A stretch of 49,760 nt of DNA. Source: a virus. Below the pieces are notes generated by a model, which did not search any database, had not been told where the DNA came from, and saw nothing but the letters and a program-made list of their open reading frames with translations. A program made the position numbers and the translations under genes. The DNA is taken from IMG/VR virus record IMGVR_UViG_3300030329_004601, positions 1-49,760 of that record. One strand, 5' to 3'. Position 1 is the first letter of the stretch. Each line of letters starts with the position of its first letter. Below are positions 9,177 to 17,022 of the stretch, piece by piece.

Positions 9177-9445
9177 TAATTGTCCCTATGTTCCTTTTTA
9201 AAGAGCTTTTTTAGTATATGCTCTATACCCTCCACATATCCTTTAAGTGCCTGAAAATCTAGCTGTGTGGCCTTTATTTGATCAATTAGCTTAATAGTAA
9301 TGCCTTCAAGTCGCTTAAATCTCTCATCTAACTCTTCCATCAATTCGTTTTGAATGAACTGATTTTGTTTCCAAATAAAATAACCAAAAGCTGCTGCTAC
9401 CGTTAAAGGTATTCCAAATTGCTCTAAAAATGCTATAGGTTCCAT
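9176..9445 (-). CDS. Membrane-anchored coiled-coil protein, holin-like, 89 aa
   Basis: The N-terminus holds one membrane segment (residues 9-25, FGIPLTVAAAFGYFIW) followed by a charged helix with coiled-coil character. This layout recalls the BhlA/UviB group of phage holin-like proteins, though the match is by pattern only. The ATG overlaps the stop of the phosphoesterase gene (TAATG). Together with 8805-8954 it gives two candidates for the membrane step of lysis. Confidence 0.55.
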   Translation of the reverse strand: MEPIAFLEQFGIPLTVAAAFGYFIWKQNQFIQNELMEELDERFKRLEGITIKLIDQIKATQLDFQALKGYVEGIEHILKKLFKKEHRDN

Positions 9446-10227
9446 TATTTATTTCCATTTATAAGCTCACCCCATAAGGAGGTCTTTCCATCTATTATTT
9501 GTATTATATGCACTGTAAATCTTCCTTTATCGTAAAAGTCAACTATTGCAAATGCGTGACTCCAATTATGCTGTCTTCCCCCAAGCCAAGAGTTTTGCTC
9601 TTCTGTCATATCTTTTAAGCATCCAATACTCCAAGCACTCTTAACACCATCAAGATGTGTAACTGAACTTTGTTGAAGGTCGTGATGATGTCCGTACATA
9701 ATATTGCATCCAAGTCGTAGTAGATGGTTTCTCGTATGTTGGATTCCAGCAAAGTGGTGTCCATGATACATTGCCAACTTTCCCATCTTGAAGTACTTTC
9801 CCATTGGATGATACTTGTATTTTCTTTCTTTTAGTTTTACGCATTCTTTAAACCTATACTCCTTTAAGAATGGATGCTCTTCAACAAACCTATTCATCCA
9901 ATCATCATGATTACCTTCAATCATATGCTTTTCTTTGCATTTAGCTTTGTCGAGAGATTCATCAATCATATCAAGCCCTTCATTAACATCTTTTATATCT
10001 TGGTCAATGAATGGGATCTGATATTCAAGTGGAGGTCTTCTCTTTCTCTTCCACTGCCAATGTGAGCATCCGTGCCATTCTCCCACATCTCCCAAATCAA
10101 CATATGCTGTTGGTTTTACAATTTCTATCGTCTTCTTCAAACAATTTATCGCTGGTATATCTGCCAACGGAAAGTGCTTATCAGGTGTGACGATAACTCT
10201 TTTTGTTACACCTTTATCTTTTTTTAT
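9445..10227 (-). CDS. Calcineurin-like metallophosphoesterase, 260 aa, unusual start
   Basis: The two-metal phosphoesterase motifs are present in order: D-x-H (TPDKHFP), GD (VDLGDVGEWHG), GNHD (IEGNHDDWMNRF), a lone His (MYHGHHF) and GHxH (YGHHHDLQ). Such enzymes cleave phosphoester bonds; the substrate is unknown. The first ordinary start codon, a TTG at 10167, would cut off the D-x-H motif. The same frame runs up to a TAA at 10236-10234 and offers only ATA as a start, at 10227 (nine bases after AAGGAG) or 10233. I chose 10227. Either an ATA start is used or one base is variant here. It lies just after the lectin-fold gene. Confidence 0.8.
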   Translation of the reverse strand: MKKDKGVTKRVIVTPDKHFPLADIPAINCLKKTIEIVKPTAYVDLGDVGEWHGCSHWQWKRKRRPPLEYQIPFIDQDIKDVNEGLDMIDESLDKAKCKEKHMIEGNHDDWMNRFVEEHPFLKEYRFKECVKLKERKYKYHPMGKYFKMGKLAMYHGHHFAGIQHTRNHLLRLGCNIMYGHHHDLQQSSVTHLDGVKSAWSIGCLKDMTEEQNSWLGGRQHNWSHAFAIVDFYDKGRFTVHIIQIIDGKTSLWGELINGNK

Positions 10228-10240
10228 CTCTATTTACTCC

Positions 10241-11107
10241 TTAATATGGATCTGGCATAGTAACTATACCACCACGAGTAGTTTTTATATACCCATGTGC
10301 AGATCCTACCTTATCTTTAATAGCATTTGCTCTTTCTGACCCACCATCATCTCCTAATGGCCACCAAGCCTTTAATGAACTTGATATTCCAATTGGAGAT
10401 TGCCTTCCCCTTTTATACAGTTCTCCTACTTGAGTTGCATTTAAAGCTGACTCGAAATAAGATACATTACTTATATTACCATTAAAGGAAAAAGAACTAT
10501 TCATTGTTGTACCAATTGTATTTATTGTTCTATCTCTAGCAGCTTGTGCAGCAAGATAGGTTCCTGAATGATATGCACCAAGTGAAGTATTTGGAGTCCC
10601 AACTACACCATTTAAGTATGGGGTTAATGTAGCATTTGTAGATCCATCATACCCAGTCATTGTCACCACTATATGATACCATACTCCTAGATCTAAATCA
10701 TAATTAGCAGGACTAGCATCTTGTAAGGTATATATTTTCGCACCTCCTGCATCTTCTCCATCAGAATCCATAGTTGCATAAGTCATATATACCTTCATAT
10801 GGCTACTATCTGATCCTTGCGTAACAGCTAAACCACTGTAAGATAATTGATTGGCTATTGATGGTCCAAGTCCAACGATTCCATCATAGCTCGACCAAGA
10901 TGAAGTAGTTGAAAGTTCTCTAATCCATGCAGATAAAGTATGATTTTGAGTAATACCTACAGAATTGGTAAAAAGATTATTATCATTCGTTTCTCCAGGA
11001 GCTGCAAGAAGTATTCCTTGATTGGCCTCATCTGATACATTACCTTGATAACATCTAAGTAATTCTGTATCGGCAGATGAAGTTATTATTTTTCTTGAAG
11101 TTAGCAT
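10241..11107 (-). CDS. LamG/concanavalin-like jelly-roll protein, 288 aa
   Basis: The pattern is that of a laminin-G-like lectin fold: HTLSAWIRE near residue 60, GVWYHIVVTMTGYDG near 145, LNGVVGTPN near 168, FSFNGNISNVSYFESALNAT near 208, and a final KAWWPLGDD. This fold is common on phage tail fibres and decoration proteins, where it binds sugars. The ATG overlaps the preceding gene's stop by one base. It is probably a virion surface protein that helps contact the host; the ligand is unknown. Confidence 0.75.
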   Translation of the reverse strand: MLTSRKIITSSADTELLRCYQGNVSDEANQGILLAAPGETNDNNLFTNSVGITQNHTLSAWIRELSTTSSWSSYDGIVGLGPSIANQLSYSGLAVTQGSDSSHMKVYMTYATMDSDGEDAGGAKIYTLQDASPANYDLDLGVWYHIVVTMTGYDGSTNATLTPYLNGVVGTPNTSLGAYHSGTYLAAQAARDRTINTIGTTMNSSFSFNGNISNVSYFESALNATQVGELYKRGRQSPIGISSSLKAWWPLGDDGGSERANAIKDKVGSAHGYIKTTRGGIVTMPDPY

Positions 11108-11607
11108 TAATCTTTTACAATGCCTATTTTAAGTTGAATACCAGAAGCTGTCCAAGTAGTACTCGCTCCAGCTCTATTTACACCAGCTACATATATACTT
11201 GTTGTATCTGATGCTGCTTTTACGACTAAGCCTAAATTAGTTTTTGTAGATGATTGCCAGGCAATACCATCAAAATAACTAGACATTGATACTGTCCCTA
11301 ATATATCTCTTGCATTTGCATCTGTAATGGATACAGCTGCATCAATAGTTCCAAGAGCCGTGCTATCTGATTGAAAGACTAAATCAATAGCTTTCCCATT
11401 GTCATCTTCATCGAGTAGGACTATAGATTGTATTATTGCTGATCCTCCATTGACTGCTACTGCATTTGGAATTTCGACATAATCAAATAATACATCATTG
11501 TCATCAGTTCCACTTGCATCACAAGTTGGAGTGACGGTAATTAAATCAATGTCCATTTTGTTCAGTTTTTCCTGAACCGTATATTTGTGTAAGTTTGTTG
11601 TTGCCAT
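11107..11607 (-). CDS. Beta-rich virion protein, 166 aa
   Basis: A small Asp/Thr/Ala/Val-rich protein without membrane spans (FDYVEIPNAVAVNGGSAII, then SIVLLDEDDNGKAIDLVF). Composition and size suit a head decoration or small tail protein. It follows a 59-bp gap with a hairpin and has a clear ribosome site (AGGAGAATAAAATG). It is coupled to the downstream lectin-fold gene. Family not recognised. Confidence 0.65.
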   Translation of the reverse strand: MATTNLHKYTVQEKLNKMDIDLITVTPTCDASGTDDNDVLFDYVEIPNAVAVNGGSAIIQSIVLLDEDDNGKAIDLVFQSDSTALGTIDAAVSITDANARDILGTVSMSSYFDGIAWQSSTKTNLGLVVKAASDTTSIYVAGVNRAGASTTWTASGIQLKIGIVKD

Positions 11608-11625
11608 TTTATTCTCCTATTTTGA

Positions 11626-11662
11626 GTGTGCTTTAAGCTCTTGGCTAGAGCATGAACGCACT
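11626..11662 (-). promoter_or_regulatory. Hairpin in the gap between two virion genes
   Basis: The largest gap in this part of the late block folds into a hairpin: GCTCT (11637-11641) pairs with AGAGC (11647-11651) over a 5-base loop, and GTGC (11628-11631) pairs with GCAC (11658-11661) outside it. There is no U-run after it on the minus strand, so it looks more like an RNA processing or stability element than a terminator. Confidence 0.4.
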
Positions 11663-11666
11663 ATTG

Positions 11667-12131
11667 TTATGAACTTGCTACGAAAATTTCTGCATCACAT
11701 ACATCAGTTGGTGCAGTTAATTTAACACTTGTAATATCATGCCATCCAGTTCCAATGTCTAAAGTAGTTGCAGTACCAGCATTCATTGTTCCTTCGTGTT
11801 GATATAATAAAAATGATTCTCCTGCATTTAATTTATAGGCAAATTCATCGTTATCGGCATTTTTAACTCTAACAACAATATAATTTGCATTATCTAAATT
11901 TGTAATTCTAGCATACTTTACATTGTCATCATCAAATTGACTCCCACCCACAACAGAATCATCTGTTGTATATAAAGCTATTTCAGAAGTTGTAACATTC
12001 ACAATTCTTTTATATACTTCATTTATATCTGAGATTCTCAATACATTTTTAGATCCTTGCCTAGATCCATTTAAGGTTATATCTTCTTCTAGTGTAACTG
12101 TTAATGTTGCATTTGATAACGATGTTGCCAT
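11667..12131 (-). CDS. Small virion protein, 154 aa
   Basis: A beta-rich protein with repeated Thr/Val/Asp strands (ATLTVTLEEDITLNGSRQG) and KLNAGESFLLYQHEG near residue 105, a phrase seen in phage head-tail or decoration proteins of this type. No signal peptide or membrane span. It sits after two connector-like genes, so a tail completion or capsid surface role is likely. Family not recognised. Confidence 0.6.
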   Translation of the reverse strand: MATSLSNATLTVTLEEDITLNGSRQGSKNVLRISDINEVYKRIVNVTTSEIALYTTDDSVVGGSQFDDDNVKYARITNLDNANYIVVRVKNADNDEFAYKLNAGESFLLYQHEGTMNAGTATTLDIGTGWHDITSVKLTAPTDVCDAEIFVASS

Positions 12132-12140
12132 AAATTCTCC

Positions 12141-12536
12141 TTATAATCTTGGTAAAGCCAAGCCTCTAACTCCAGACTTTCTAGTTGGATATTTTTTAAT
12201 TGTTTGTTCGTATTTCTGCATATAATACATTGATCTCTCTAGATCGCCTCCTAGCTCATATAGTTTACATCTAACATAGTCTATAAGAGATCCATGAAGT
12301 CCACTGTCCAGTCCAATATCTTGCTTTAAATCATCTTCTCTGTCTTTAATAGTTTCATATTTTGCATGAGAGTGAACTCTTAGTCCATTTGCTATTGTAG
12401 TTCCATCATAAGTATCAAAAGTTTCTTTTACTTTAGAATCACTAGAGGAATCACTACTTCTCTTATATACAATAGCCAATTTCTCATTGTTGTTATACCA
12501 CGCAAAATAATCATTAGGATAATCTCTTTTAGCCAT
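12141..12536 (-). CDS. Head-tail connector-region protein, 131 aa
   Basis: A charged, helical protein with a basic end (YPTRKSGVRGLALPRL). The middle (IGLDSGLHGSLIDYVRCKLY, then ELGGDLERSMYYMQKYEQ) has the look of a well-conserved small structural protein. It shares a TAATG junction with the 94-aa gene upstream and follows capsid and adaptor candidates, so a role at the head-tail joint is likely. Exact function unknown. Confidence 0.65.
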   Translation of the reverse strand: MAKRDYPNDYFAWYNNNEKLAIVYKRSSDSSSDSKVKETFDTYDGTTIANGLRVHSHAKYETIKDREDDLKQDIGLDSGLHGSLIDYVRCKLYELGGDLERSMYYMQKYEQTIKKYPTRKSGVRGLALPRL

Positions 12537-12820
12537 TAATATTCATCCTCTTTTAAAAGTTTATGAGGATCAAGAAGTTTGGGAACAACAACATATCTAT
12601 CTGCAGTATCTTTTATTTCAACCCTAAATATATCAATAATCTGATCATCGATCTCATACCATCTTTTATTAGCAATAAGATCTTCTTTTTCTACTTTAGT
12701 ATAGTGTTGTTTCTTAGAAGCCAAATCCATTAATGCTTCATCAATAAGCTGAAACATCAACTTTTCAGGTTGCCTCCCAAACTCTCTCTCAAGCCTCTCT
12801 ATTATATCTCTAACTTTCAT
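12536..12820 (-). CDS. Small head-tail connector-like protein, 94 aa
   Basis: A compact helical protein (MKVRDIIERLEREFGRQPEK at the N-terminus) ending in beta/charged sequence (IDDQIIDIFRVEIKD). Size and helical bundle fit small head-completion adaptors, which bind below the portal ring. Both ends are coupled to their neighbours by one-base overlaps. The adaptor role is inferred from position and size. Confidence 0.6.
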   Translation of the reverse strand: MKVRDIIERLEREFGRQPEKLMFQLIDEALMDLASKKQHYTKVEKEDLIANKRWYEIDDQIIDIFRVEIKDTADRYVVVPKLLDPHKLLKEDEY

Positions 12821-13320
12821 TAAGCATCATTCATAATTGCTGTAACTATGCAAAGTGCATTCCCAGATCCTGCTGAACTAGGAGCCCCATTAGCTACGGT
12901 TACTGTTATAGCATATACATCTGCTTGAGTAGTAAGAGGGAATTTCCCTACCCAGGTGTCCCCAGAATCAATAAAAATTCCTTCGACTTCATTATAAGCT
13001 GCATTGTCTCCAGCAAGAGATAATACCACTCCTTCGCTTGTTGCTGTTGATCCATCAGTAGTCCCTGTATGTTTAATACATAACCATCTATAATGATCTC
13101 CAGACGCAACTGTGTCTTGACCTGCAGTAGCTGCATACTGATCTATATATGGTTGTGATGTTGGGAGTAAAGGTTCTGAAGCAGCACTTATTAACCTTTC
13201 TGTATAAACCCATTTATCTCCTGAATCTGCTGGTTCATATGATAAGTTTCCACTTATTGACATTTTTGAAATATCAGATAATACGGAAGCCGATATTGAA
13301 CCTGTTGCCTTATCTGCCAT
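12820..13320 (-). CDS. Small beta-rich structural protein, 166 aa
   Basis: Rich in Ala, Ser, Gly, Thr and Asp with no membrane span; alternating strands (ADVYAITVTVANGAPSSAG) suggest a beta-sandwich. It lies between the 563-aa coiled-coil protein and the small connector. Capsid decoration or tail joint are both possible. Family not recognised. Confidence 0.6.
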   Translation of the reverse strand: MADKATGSISASVLSDISKMSISGNLSYEPADSGDKWVYTERLISAASEPLLPTSQPYIDQYAATAGQDTVASGDHYRWLCIKHTGTTDGSTATSEGVVLSLAGDNAAYNEVEGIFIDSGDTWVGKFPLTTQADVYAITVTVANGAPSSAGSGNALCIVTAIMNDA

Positions 13321-13324
13321 TTAT

Positions 13325-15016
13325 TTATCCTCCTTGTTGTGGTTGTCCACCACCTGTTAGTAATTGTAGTCCTTTTTGATACTCAGCACTTAACATTTGG
13401 TATTGTCCAGACAACCACTGATAATCAGTAGAATGTTTTTGTATTATTGCTGAATAATTCTGTAGTCTAGCTGAGAACTGACCTAAGTTATCTGCATTGG
13501 TTGCTGATACTTTTTGCAACTCAGCTTGATATTTGTTTAAATCAGATGTAAAGTTTGTAGTATTCTGTGTCAGATCATTTTGATACTTCTGAACATATGC
13601 TTGTACATCTGCTTGATATTTACCAAGATCGTAACCTGTCTCTGCTTGATACTTCTGAATTGCTTTGCCAACTTCTGCTTGGTAATCTGCTAATTCATTT
13701 TGTATCCTAGCACTTTCATTTTGAATATCACTATTAAATTCTTGTAGTTGGCTTGAGTATTTAACTTGCCATTCATTAAAAGCCTTACCCCATACTTCAG
13801 CATTCCATCTTTGAACCTCTGTATTAACTTGTGCTTGATAAGTTCCAACTTCTGCTTGATATTTTTGCATTTCATTTGTATAATCTTGAACTTCTTTTTG
13901 AAATTTAAATGTTGGATCTTGTTGTGCTTTTTGGAGTTTAGCTTGAGTATCTTGAACAGCTATTTGTAATTTAGCTTGATACTCAGTATTCTGTTGATTA
14001 AACTTATTTACAGAGTCTGTTATCTCTGCATTGGCTTTTGTTACTCTTGCTCCTATCTCAGACACTCTAGCTGCAACCATCTCGCTATCTTCTTCTTGAT
14101 TGATCCATTTCTCGACATCTGCAAAATCTGCTGTTATAGCAACTGGATTATAAGTAGGAACCGTTTCATTGAAATTAACCAAAGATATATTCATCTCTGG
14201 AGTTGTAAGCGTTGGTACTGTTGGAGCTGCAGGAGGAGATGGTAGAACCATATCTGTAATACTGCCTAAACTTGGTATAGTAAATGTAGGTTTAATATAT
14301 CCTGTTAATGTTCCTACATCTGAGAAATCAATATCTGCCCCAGGAGGAGACGAGGGTAAAGTAAATGCACTAGGTGCACTATAGGATGGTAAAGCCGTAG
14401 AGATAACCTCTAAAGCTGGAGCAGATATATCTGACGGTAGCGTAGAAGATTTATCTGACATTAATCTTATTAAAGCTTTCATTGATACCGATAAAATTAT
14501 TAAATGCTCTACTTCATCAGGGAAATTGGCAATAGATGTTCCACTGGTAATATCATAAGTACCCCCACCACTTGTAGCAAATGCTGGAACAACTAGATTA
14601 TATAATTTAGCTACATTACTACTACTTGCTGGAAGTACCATTATCTTAGCTTCTGTGCCTGTGGCTCCTGCAGCTTGAGGTTCATAATAATACACAGGAT
14701 CAGATGCAGTTGCATATTCGTAACTATCTGGATCTTTAGCTTTATGAGAAAAAGAATAAGGAATTGCTCTACATTCAAATGTTTTTCCTGCACTGAAGGT
14801 TGTGTCTGTAGCCCTAAAAACAGCAAGAGGTTCAGAAGAACTTGCTACTCCACTTGTTGGATCAAAAGTAGTTTCATCTGCACATCTGAGTTTCATTTCT
14901 TTTGGCATTAAAAATTGAACCTCTTTTACAGAATCTCCAAACCAATCGGCTAGGGCAGCATTGTCAGTACTTCCAAAATTGGTGTAGTCATTTATTCTTT
15001 CTTGCAATGATGCCAT
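13325..15016 (-). CDS. Adaptor-like protein with long YQAE-type helical repeat, 563 aa
   Basis: The first 200 residues look globular (MASLQERINDYTNFG) and include a conserved-looking helix FPDEVEHLIILSVSMKALIR of the kind seen in podovirus head-tail adaptors. A Pro/Ser-rich linker follows (SPPAAPTVPTLTTP). From about residue 310 to 550 the chain becomes an irregular helical repeat built on YQAEV/YQAQV/KYQAEL units spaced 10-14 residues apart, then a Gly/Gln tail. This resembles a long helical barrel or fibre, perhaps running along the DNA channel. Assignment to the head-tail region is from position; the function is not known. Confidence 0.6.
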   Translation of the reverse strand: MASLQERINDYTNFGSTDNAALADWFGDSVKEVQFLMPKEMKLRCADETTFDPTSGVASSSEPLAVFRATDTTFSAGKTFECRAIPYSFSHKAKDPDSYEYATASDPVYYYEPQAAGATGTEAKIMVLPASSSNVAKLYNLVVPAFATSGGGTYDITSGTSIANFPDEVEHLIILSVSMKALIRLMSDKSSTLPSDISAPALEVISTALPSYSAPSAFTLPSSPPGADIDFSDVGTLTGYIKPTFTIPSLGSITDMVLPSPPAAPTVPTLTTPEMNISLVNFNETVPTYNPVAITADFADVEKWINQEEDSEMVAARVSEIGARVTKANAEITDSVNKFNQQNTEYQAKLQIAVQDTQAKLQKAQQDPTFKFQKEVQDYTNEMQKYQAEVGTYQAQVNTEVQRWNAEVWGKAFNEWQVKYSSQLQEFNSDIQNESARIQNELADYQAEVGKAIQKYQAETGYDLGKYQADVQAYVQKYQNDLTQNTTNFTSDLNKYQAELQKVSATNADNLGQFSARLQNYSAIIQKHSTDYQWLSGQYQMLSAEYQKGLQLLTGGGQPQQGG

Positions 15017-15210
15017 TAACGACCCTCATTCATTTTCTTTATAGATTCATCCATAGTCGTAGTACTAAATTCAACTTTAGTTGTTCCTGACCATGTCTTT
15101 CTCATATTAACATAATCAGCACAATTATTGCTTTTTAATTCAACTTTATTTGTAACCTCTTCAATGGGTACTACTTCTTTTTTATATTTATCGTATACAA
15201 AAATAGCCAT
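15016..15210 (-). CDS. Small hypothetical protein, 64 aa
   Basis: A short charged protein (MAIFVYDKYKKEVVPIEEV) with no motif I recognise. It is coupled to the 563-aa gene by a one-base overlap and follows a gap of eight bases. Probably a minor virion or assembly factor. Confidence 0.6.
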   Translation of the reverse strand: MAIFVYDKYKKEVVPIEEVTNKVELKSNNCADYVNMRKTWSGTTKVEFSTTTMDESIKKMNEGR

Positions 15211-15218
15211 ATTATTCC

Positions 15219-16025
15219 TTAATTAAATGGATTTGCCACTATTGGTCCTAATCCTGTAGGATCTTCAATAATAGTGGGAGGAGCTGCTATAGGCTGTCTC
15301 CTACCTTTAATTATTCCGTCTAAAATACTTCTAGCTGCATTATTAGCATCTTGTTCTCTGGCTGCATCTATCTGAGCATAAGATAGACCAGGCCCTTGAT
15401 ATATCCCCCCAGTTCCAGGACGATACCAAGGAGATGGTGTTCCTATTGATCCTCTACCATAACCTCTTTGCTGTGAGGTATATTCTTGTGGTCTTCTATG
15501 ACCCTGTCTTCCAAGATTTGGATCGTAAGTTGAGGCTCTGTCGATCCAAGCTTCAAAAGGATTTTCCTCTACCCAAGGAGTTTCTGTTTCATCAGCACTT
15601 TCATCAAAAATACCACCAACAGTTCCATGTATATTTTGATAATATTGTTGAACTTCAGGTATTATATTTCCATCTTCGTCATAAATATCACTATAATAAT
15701 TTCCAGTATATCCAGAATCTGGATCATTTAATAATTCATTTATATATGCTACTATATCTAAAATATTCGTATTTTCATCAAGATTAAAGTCATAAGGATC
15801 TGTTGCTGCAGTATATGTCATTGGTACTTCTTCTGGTATAATCTCTTCTCCTGGCATCTGAAAAGTAGGATTTAAATTACCCCAACTAGAAATCCCCCAA
15901 TCTATATTAGGATTAAAGCCAAAACCTGGCATAGGATCCCAAGATGCAGTTCCTGAACCTATAGGTCCAACATTTGGTTGTACAAAAGGATCTTGTTCTT
16001 GTACAGGTGCGTTAGCTAAAGCCAT
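15219..16025 (-). CDS. Pro/Gly/Asn-rich protein, 268 aa
   Basis: Low-complexity and acidic in the middle, rich in Pro, Gly, Asn, Asp and Tyr, ending in ATLDP-like turns and VANPFN. Composition is similar to the paralogue pair at 6894-8802 (for example GTASWDPMPGFGFNPNIDWG), though I see no clear alignment. No membrane span or catalytic motif. Likely virion-associated; function unknown. Confidence 0.6.
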   Translation of the reverse strand: MALANAPVQEQDPFVQPNVGPIGSGTASWDPMPGFGFNPNIDWGISSWGNLNPTFQMPGEEIIPEEVPMTYTAATDPYDFNLDENTNILDIVAYINELLNDPDSGYTGNYYSDIYDEDGNIIPEVQQYYQNIHGTVGGIFDESADETETPWVEENPFEAWIDRASTYDPNLGRQGHRRPQEYTSQQRGYGRGSIGTPSPWYRPGTGGIYQGPGLSYAQIDAAREQDANNAARSILDGIIKGRRQPIAAPPTIIEDPTGLGPIVANPFN

Positions 16026-16243
16026 TATTTACCTCCCTTTACTTTCCCACCTTTATAGTATTCTTTTACCATACCACCACCATAAAAGCCTTGAATTTTT
16101 TTAGATCTACTTTGAGCATCAACAAGCCCACCATCGGCATAACCTTGATACTCTATAGCTTCCCCTGTCTTAGCAGCTTCTTTTTTTGCTGCTTCTACAC
16201 CAGCTTTATCATAGCTATATTCTTTTTTTCCTACTTTAGGCAT
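16025..16243 (-). CDS. Small basic Gly/Lys-rich protein, 72 aa
   Basis: The N-terminal half is a charged helix (AGVEAAKKEAAKTGEAIEY) and the end is Gly/Lys-rich (GFYGGGMVKEYYKGGKVKGG), a layout seen in many small head-region proteins of marine phages. DAQSRSKKIQGF resembles a segment in the gene at 6682-6891. It shares a one-base junction with each neighbour. Function unknown. Confidence 0.65.
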   Translation of the reverse strand: MPKVGKKEYSYDKAGVEAAKKEAAKTGEAIEYQGYADGGLVDAQSRSKKIQGFYGGGMVKEYYKGGKVKGGK

Positions 16244-16434
16244 TATTTCTTCCTCCTATGTCTGGCATCAGTAGTATTGTATGTGCCATTGTTTATTTTA
16301 TCTAATAGTTTTTTACCATACTTATCTACCATGGATTTTCTTATAACATATTCTCCAGGTGTAAGCATTGCAGGGACTGTATCTGTTGACCCAGGTGCAT
16401 TCCCTTTTAGTTGTTTTTTTGTTTTTTTAGTCAT
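16243..16434 (-). CDS. Small protein with TPGEYVIRK motif, 63 aa
   Basis: Residues 17-40 (DTVPAMLTPGEYVIRKSMV) match a short motif found in many phage head and tape-measure-like proteins. The C-terminus ends TTDARHRRKK, shared with the gene at 6682-6891. The start is uncertain: ATG at 16434 has no clear ribosome site, and an in-frame GTG at 16479 lies inside the stem of a hairpin. I prefer the ATG. The motif may mark a portal or scaffold contact, but that is inference. Confidence 0.6.
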   Translation of the reverse strand: MTKKTKKQLKGNAPGSTDTVPAMLTPGEYVIRKSMVDKYGKKLLDKINNGTYNTTDARHRRKK

Positions 16435-16454
16435 AATTAAATTTTTAGGGATTC

Positions 16455-16514
16455 GGAGTGAGCCCTTTATACGACTCACTCCACAGTTCCCAATACTGCC
16501 AATCCTTATGGATT
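16455..16514 (-). promoter_or_regulatory. Two hairpins after the capsid and decoration genes
   Basis: GGAGTGAG (16455-16462) pairs with CTCACTCC (16475-16482), eight base pairs around a 12-base loop. A second hairpin pairs AATCC (16501-16505) with GGATT (16510-16514). They lie in the 90-bp gap after the decoration-like gene. With no U-run they are weak as a terminator; an mRNA 3' stabiliser or processing site protecting the capsid message is more likely. Confidence 0.5.
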
Positions 16515-16524
16515 CGGATTGTTA

Positions 16525-17010
16525 TTAAGTGAAAGGTGTAGCTAAAGTGCCATCGCCATATAGCATGCCAGATACTTGCCACTTAGATTCAGATATACAT
16601 TGATATTTTACCATACCACCTATAAATCTACCCTTAGTGTCACCATCAGCAACTATTTGATGATCTGCAGCAGCAGGACAAGACCATCCTACTGTTGCAC
16701 CAGCATTAGAAGCTACATGTGCCCCTACAGTGTCTTTATCTACAAGAAGAATGCTTCCCTGTAAAGTATCTGCATCTGAAGCTGCATCTATACCAAATGT
16801 TCCAGTAAATGTAGTTCCTACATGGAACTCATATACTAAACCAGCTTTTGCAGCTGGAAGAGTAATTACAATCCCACCTGCTCTATTCAAGTCATAAATT
16901 GTACCTGAATCTTCTGCAAGAACAGTATATGTTGCAACATCGATATTAACAACTTTTTGATTAGCTTCACCATAGTCACCACTATTTGAATTTAGTCTAT
17001 CGCTTCTCAT
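16525..17010 (-). CDS. Capsid decoration-like protein, 161 aa
   Basis: A Gly/Ala/Asp/Thr-rich beta protein (AGGIVITLPAAKAGLVYEFH, then FTGTFGIDAASDADTLQG) with no membrane span. It lies immediately downstream of the major capsid gene, where decoration proteins are usually encoded. The start ATG has an AGGAGATAATAA leader. Function inferred from composition and position. Confidence 0.6.
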   Translation of the reverse strand: MRSDRLNSNSGDYGEANQKVVNIDVATYTVLAEDSGTIYDLNRAGGIVITLPAAKAGLVYEFHVGTTFTGTFGIDAASDADTLQGSILLVDKDTVGAHVASNAGATVGWSCPAAADHQIVADGDTKGRFIGGMVKYQCISESKWQVSGMLYGDGTLATPFT

Positions 17011-17022
17011 TTATTATCTCCT

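Noticed and set aside
13325-14020. CRISPR-like array from the repeating DNA of the YQAE region
   Set aside because: Repeats are imperfect, codon-phased and continuous with the protein; no spacers.
13976-14245. Plus-strand frames inside the 563-aa gene
   Set aside because: Opposite-strand shadows with Cys/Trp/Arg-rich random composition.
16469-16480. Functional T7-type promoter
   Set aside because: The match stops after the ATACGACTCACT core, is antisense to local genes, and no phage RNA polymerase was found.
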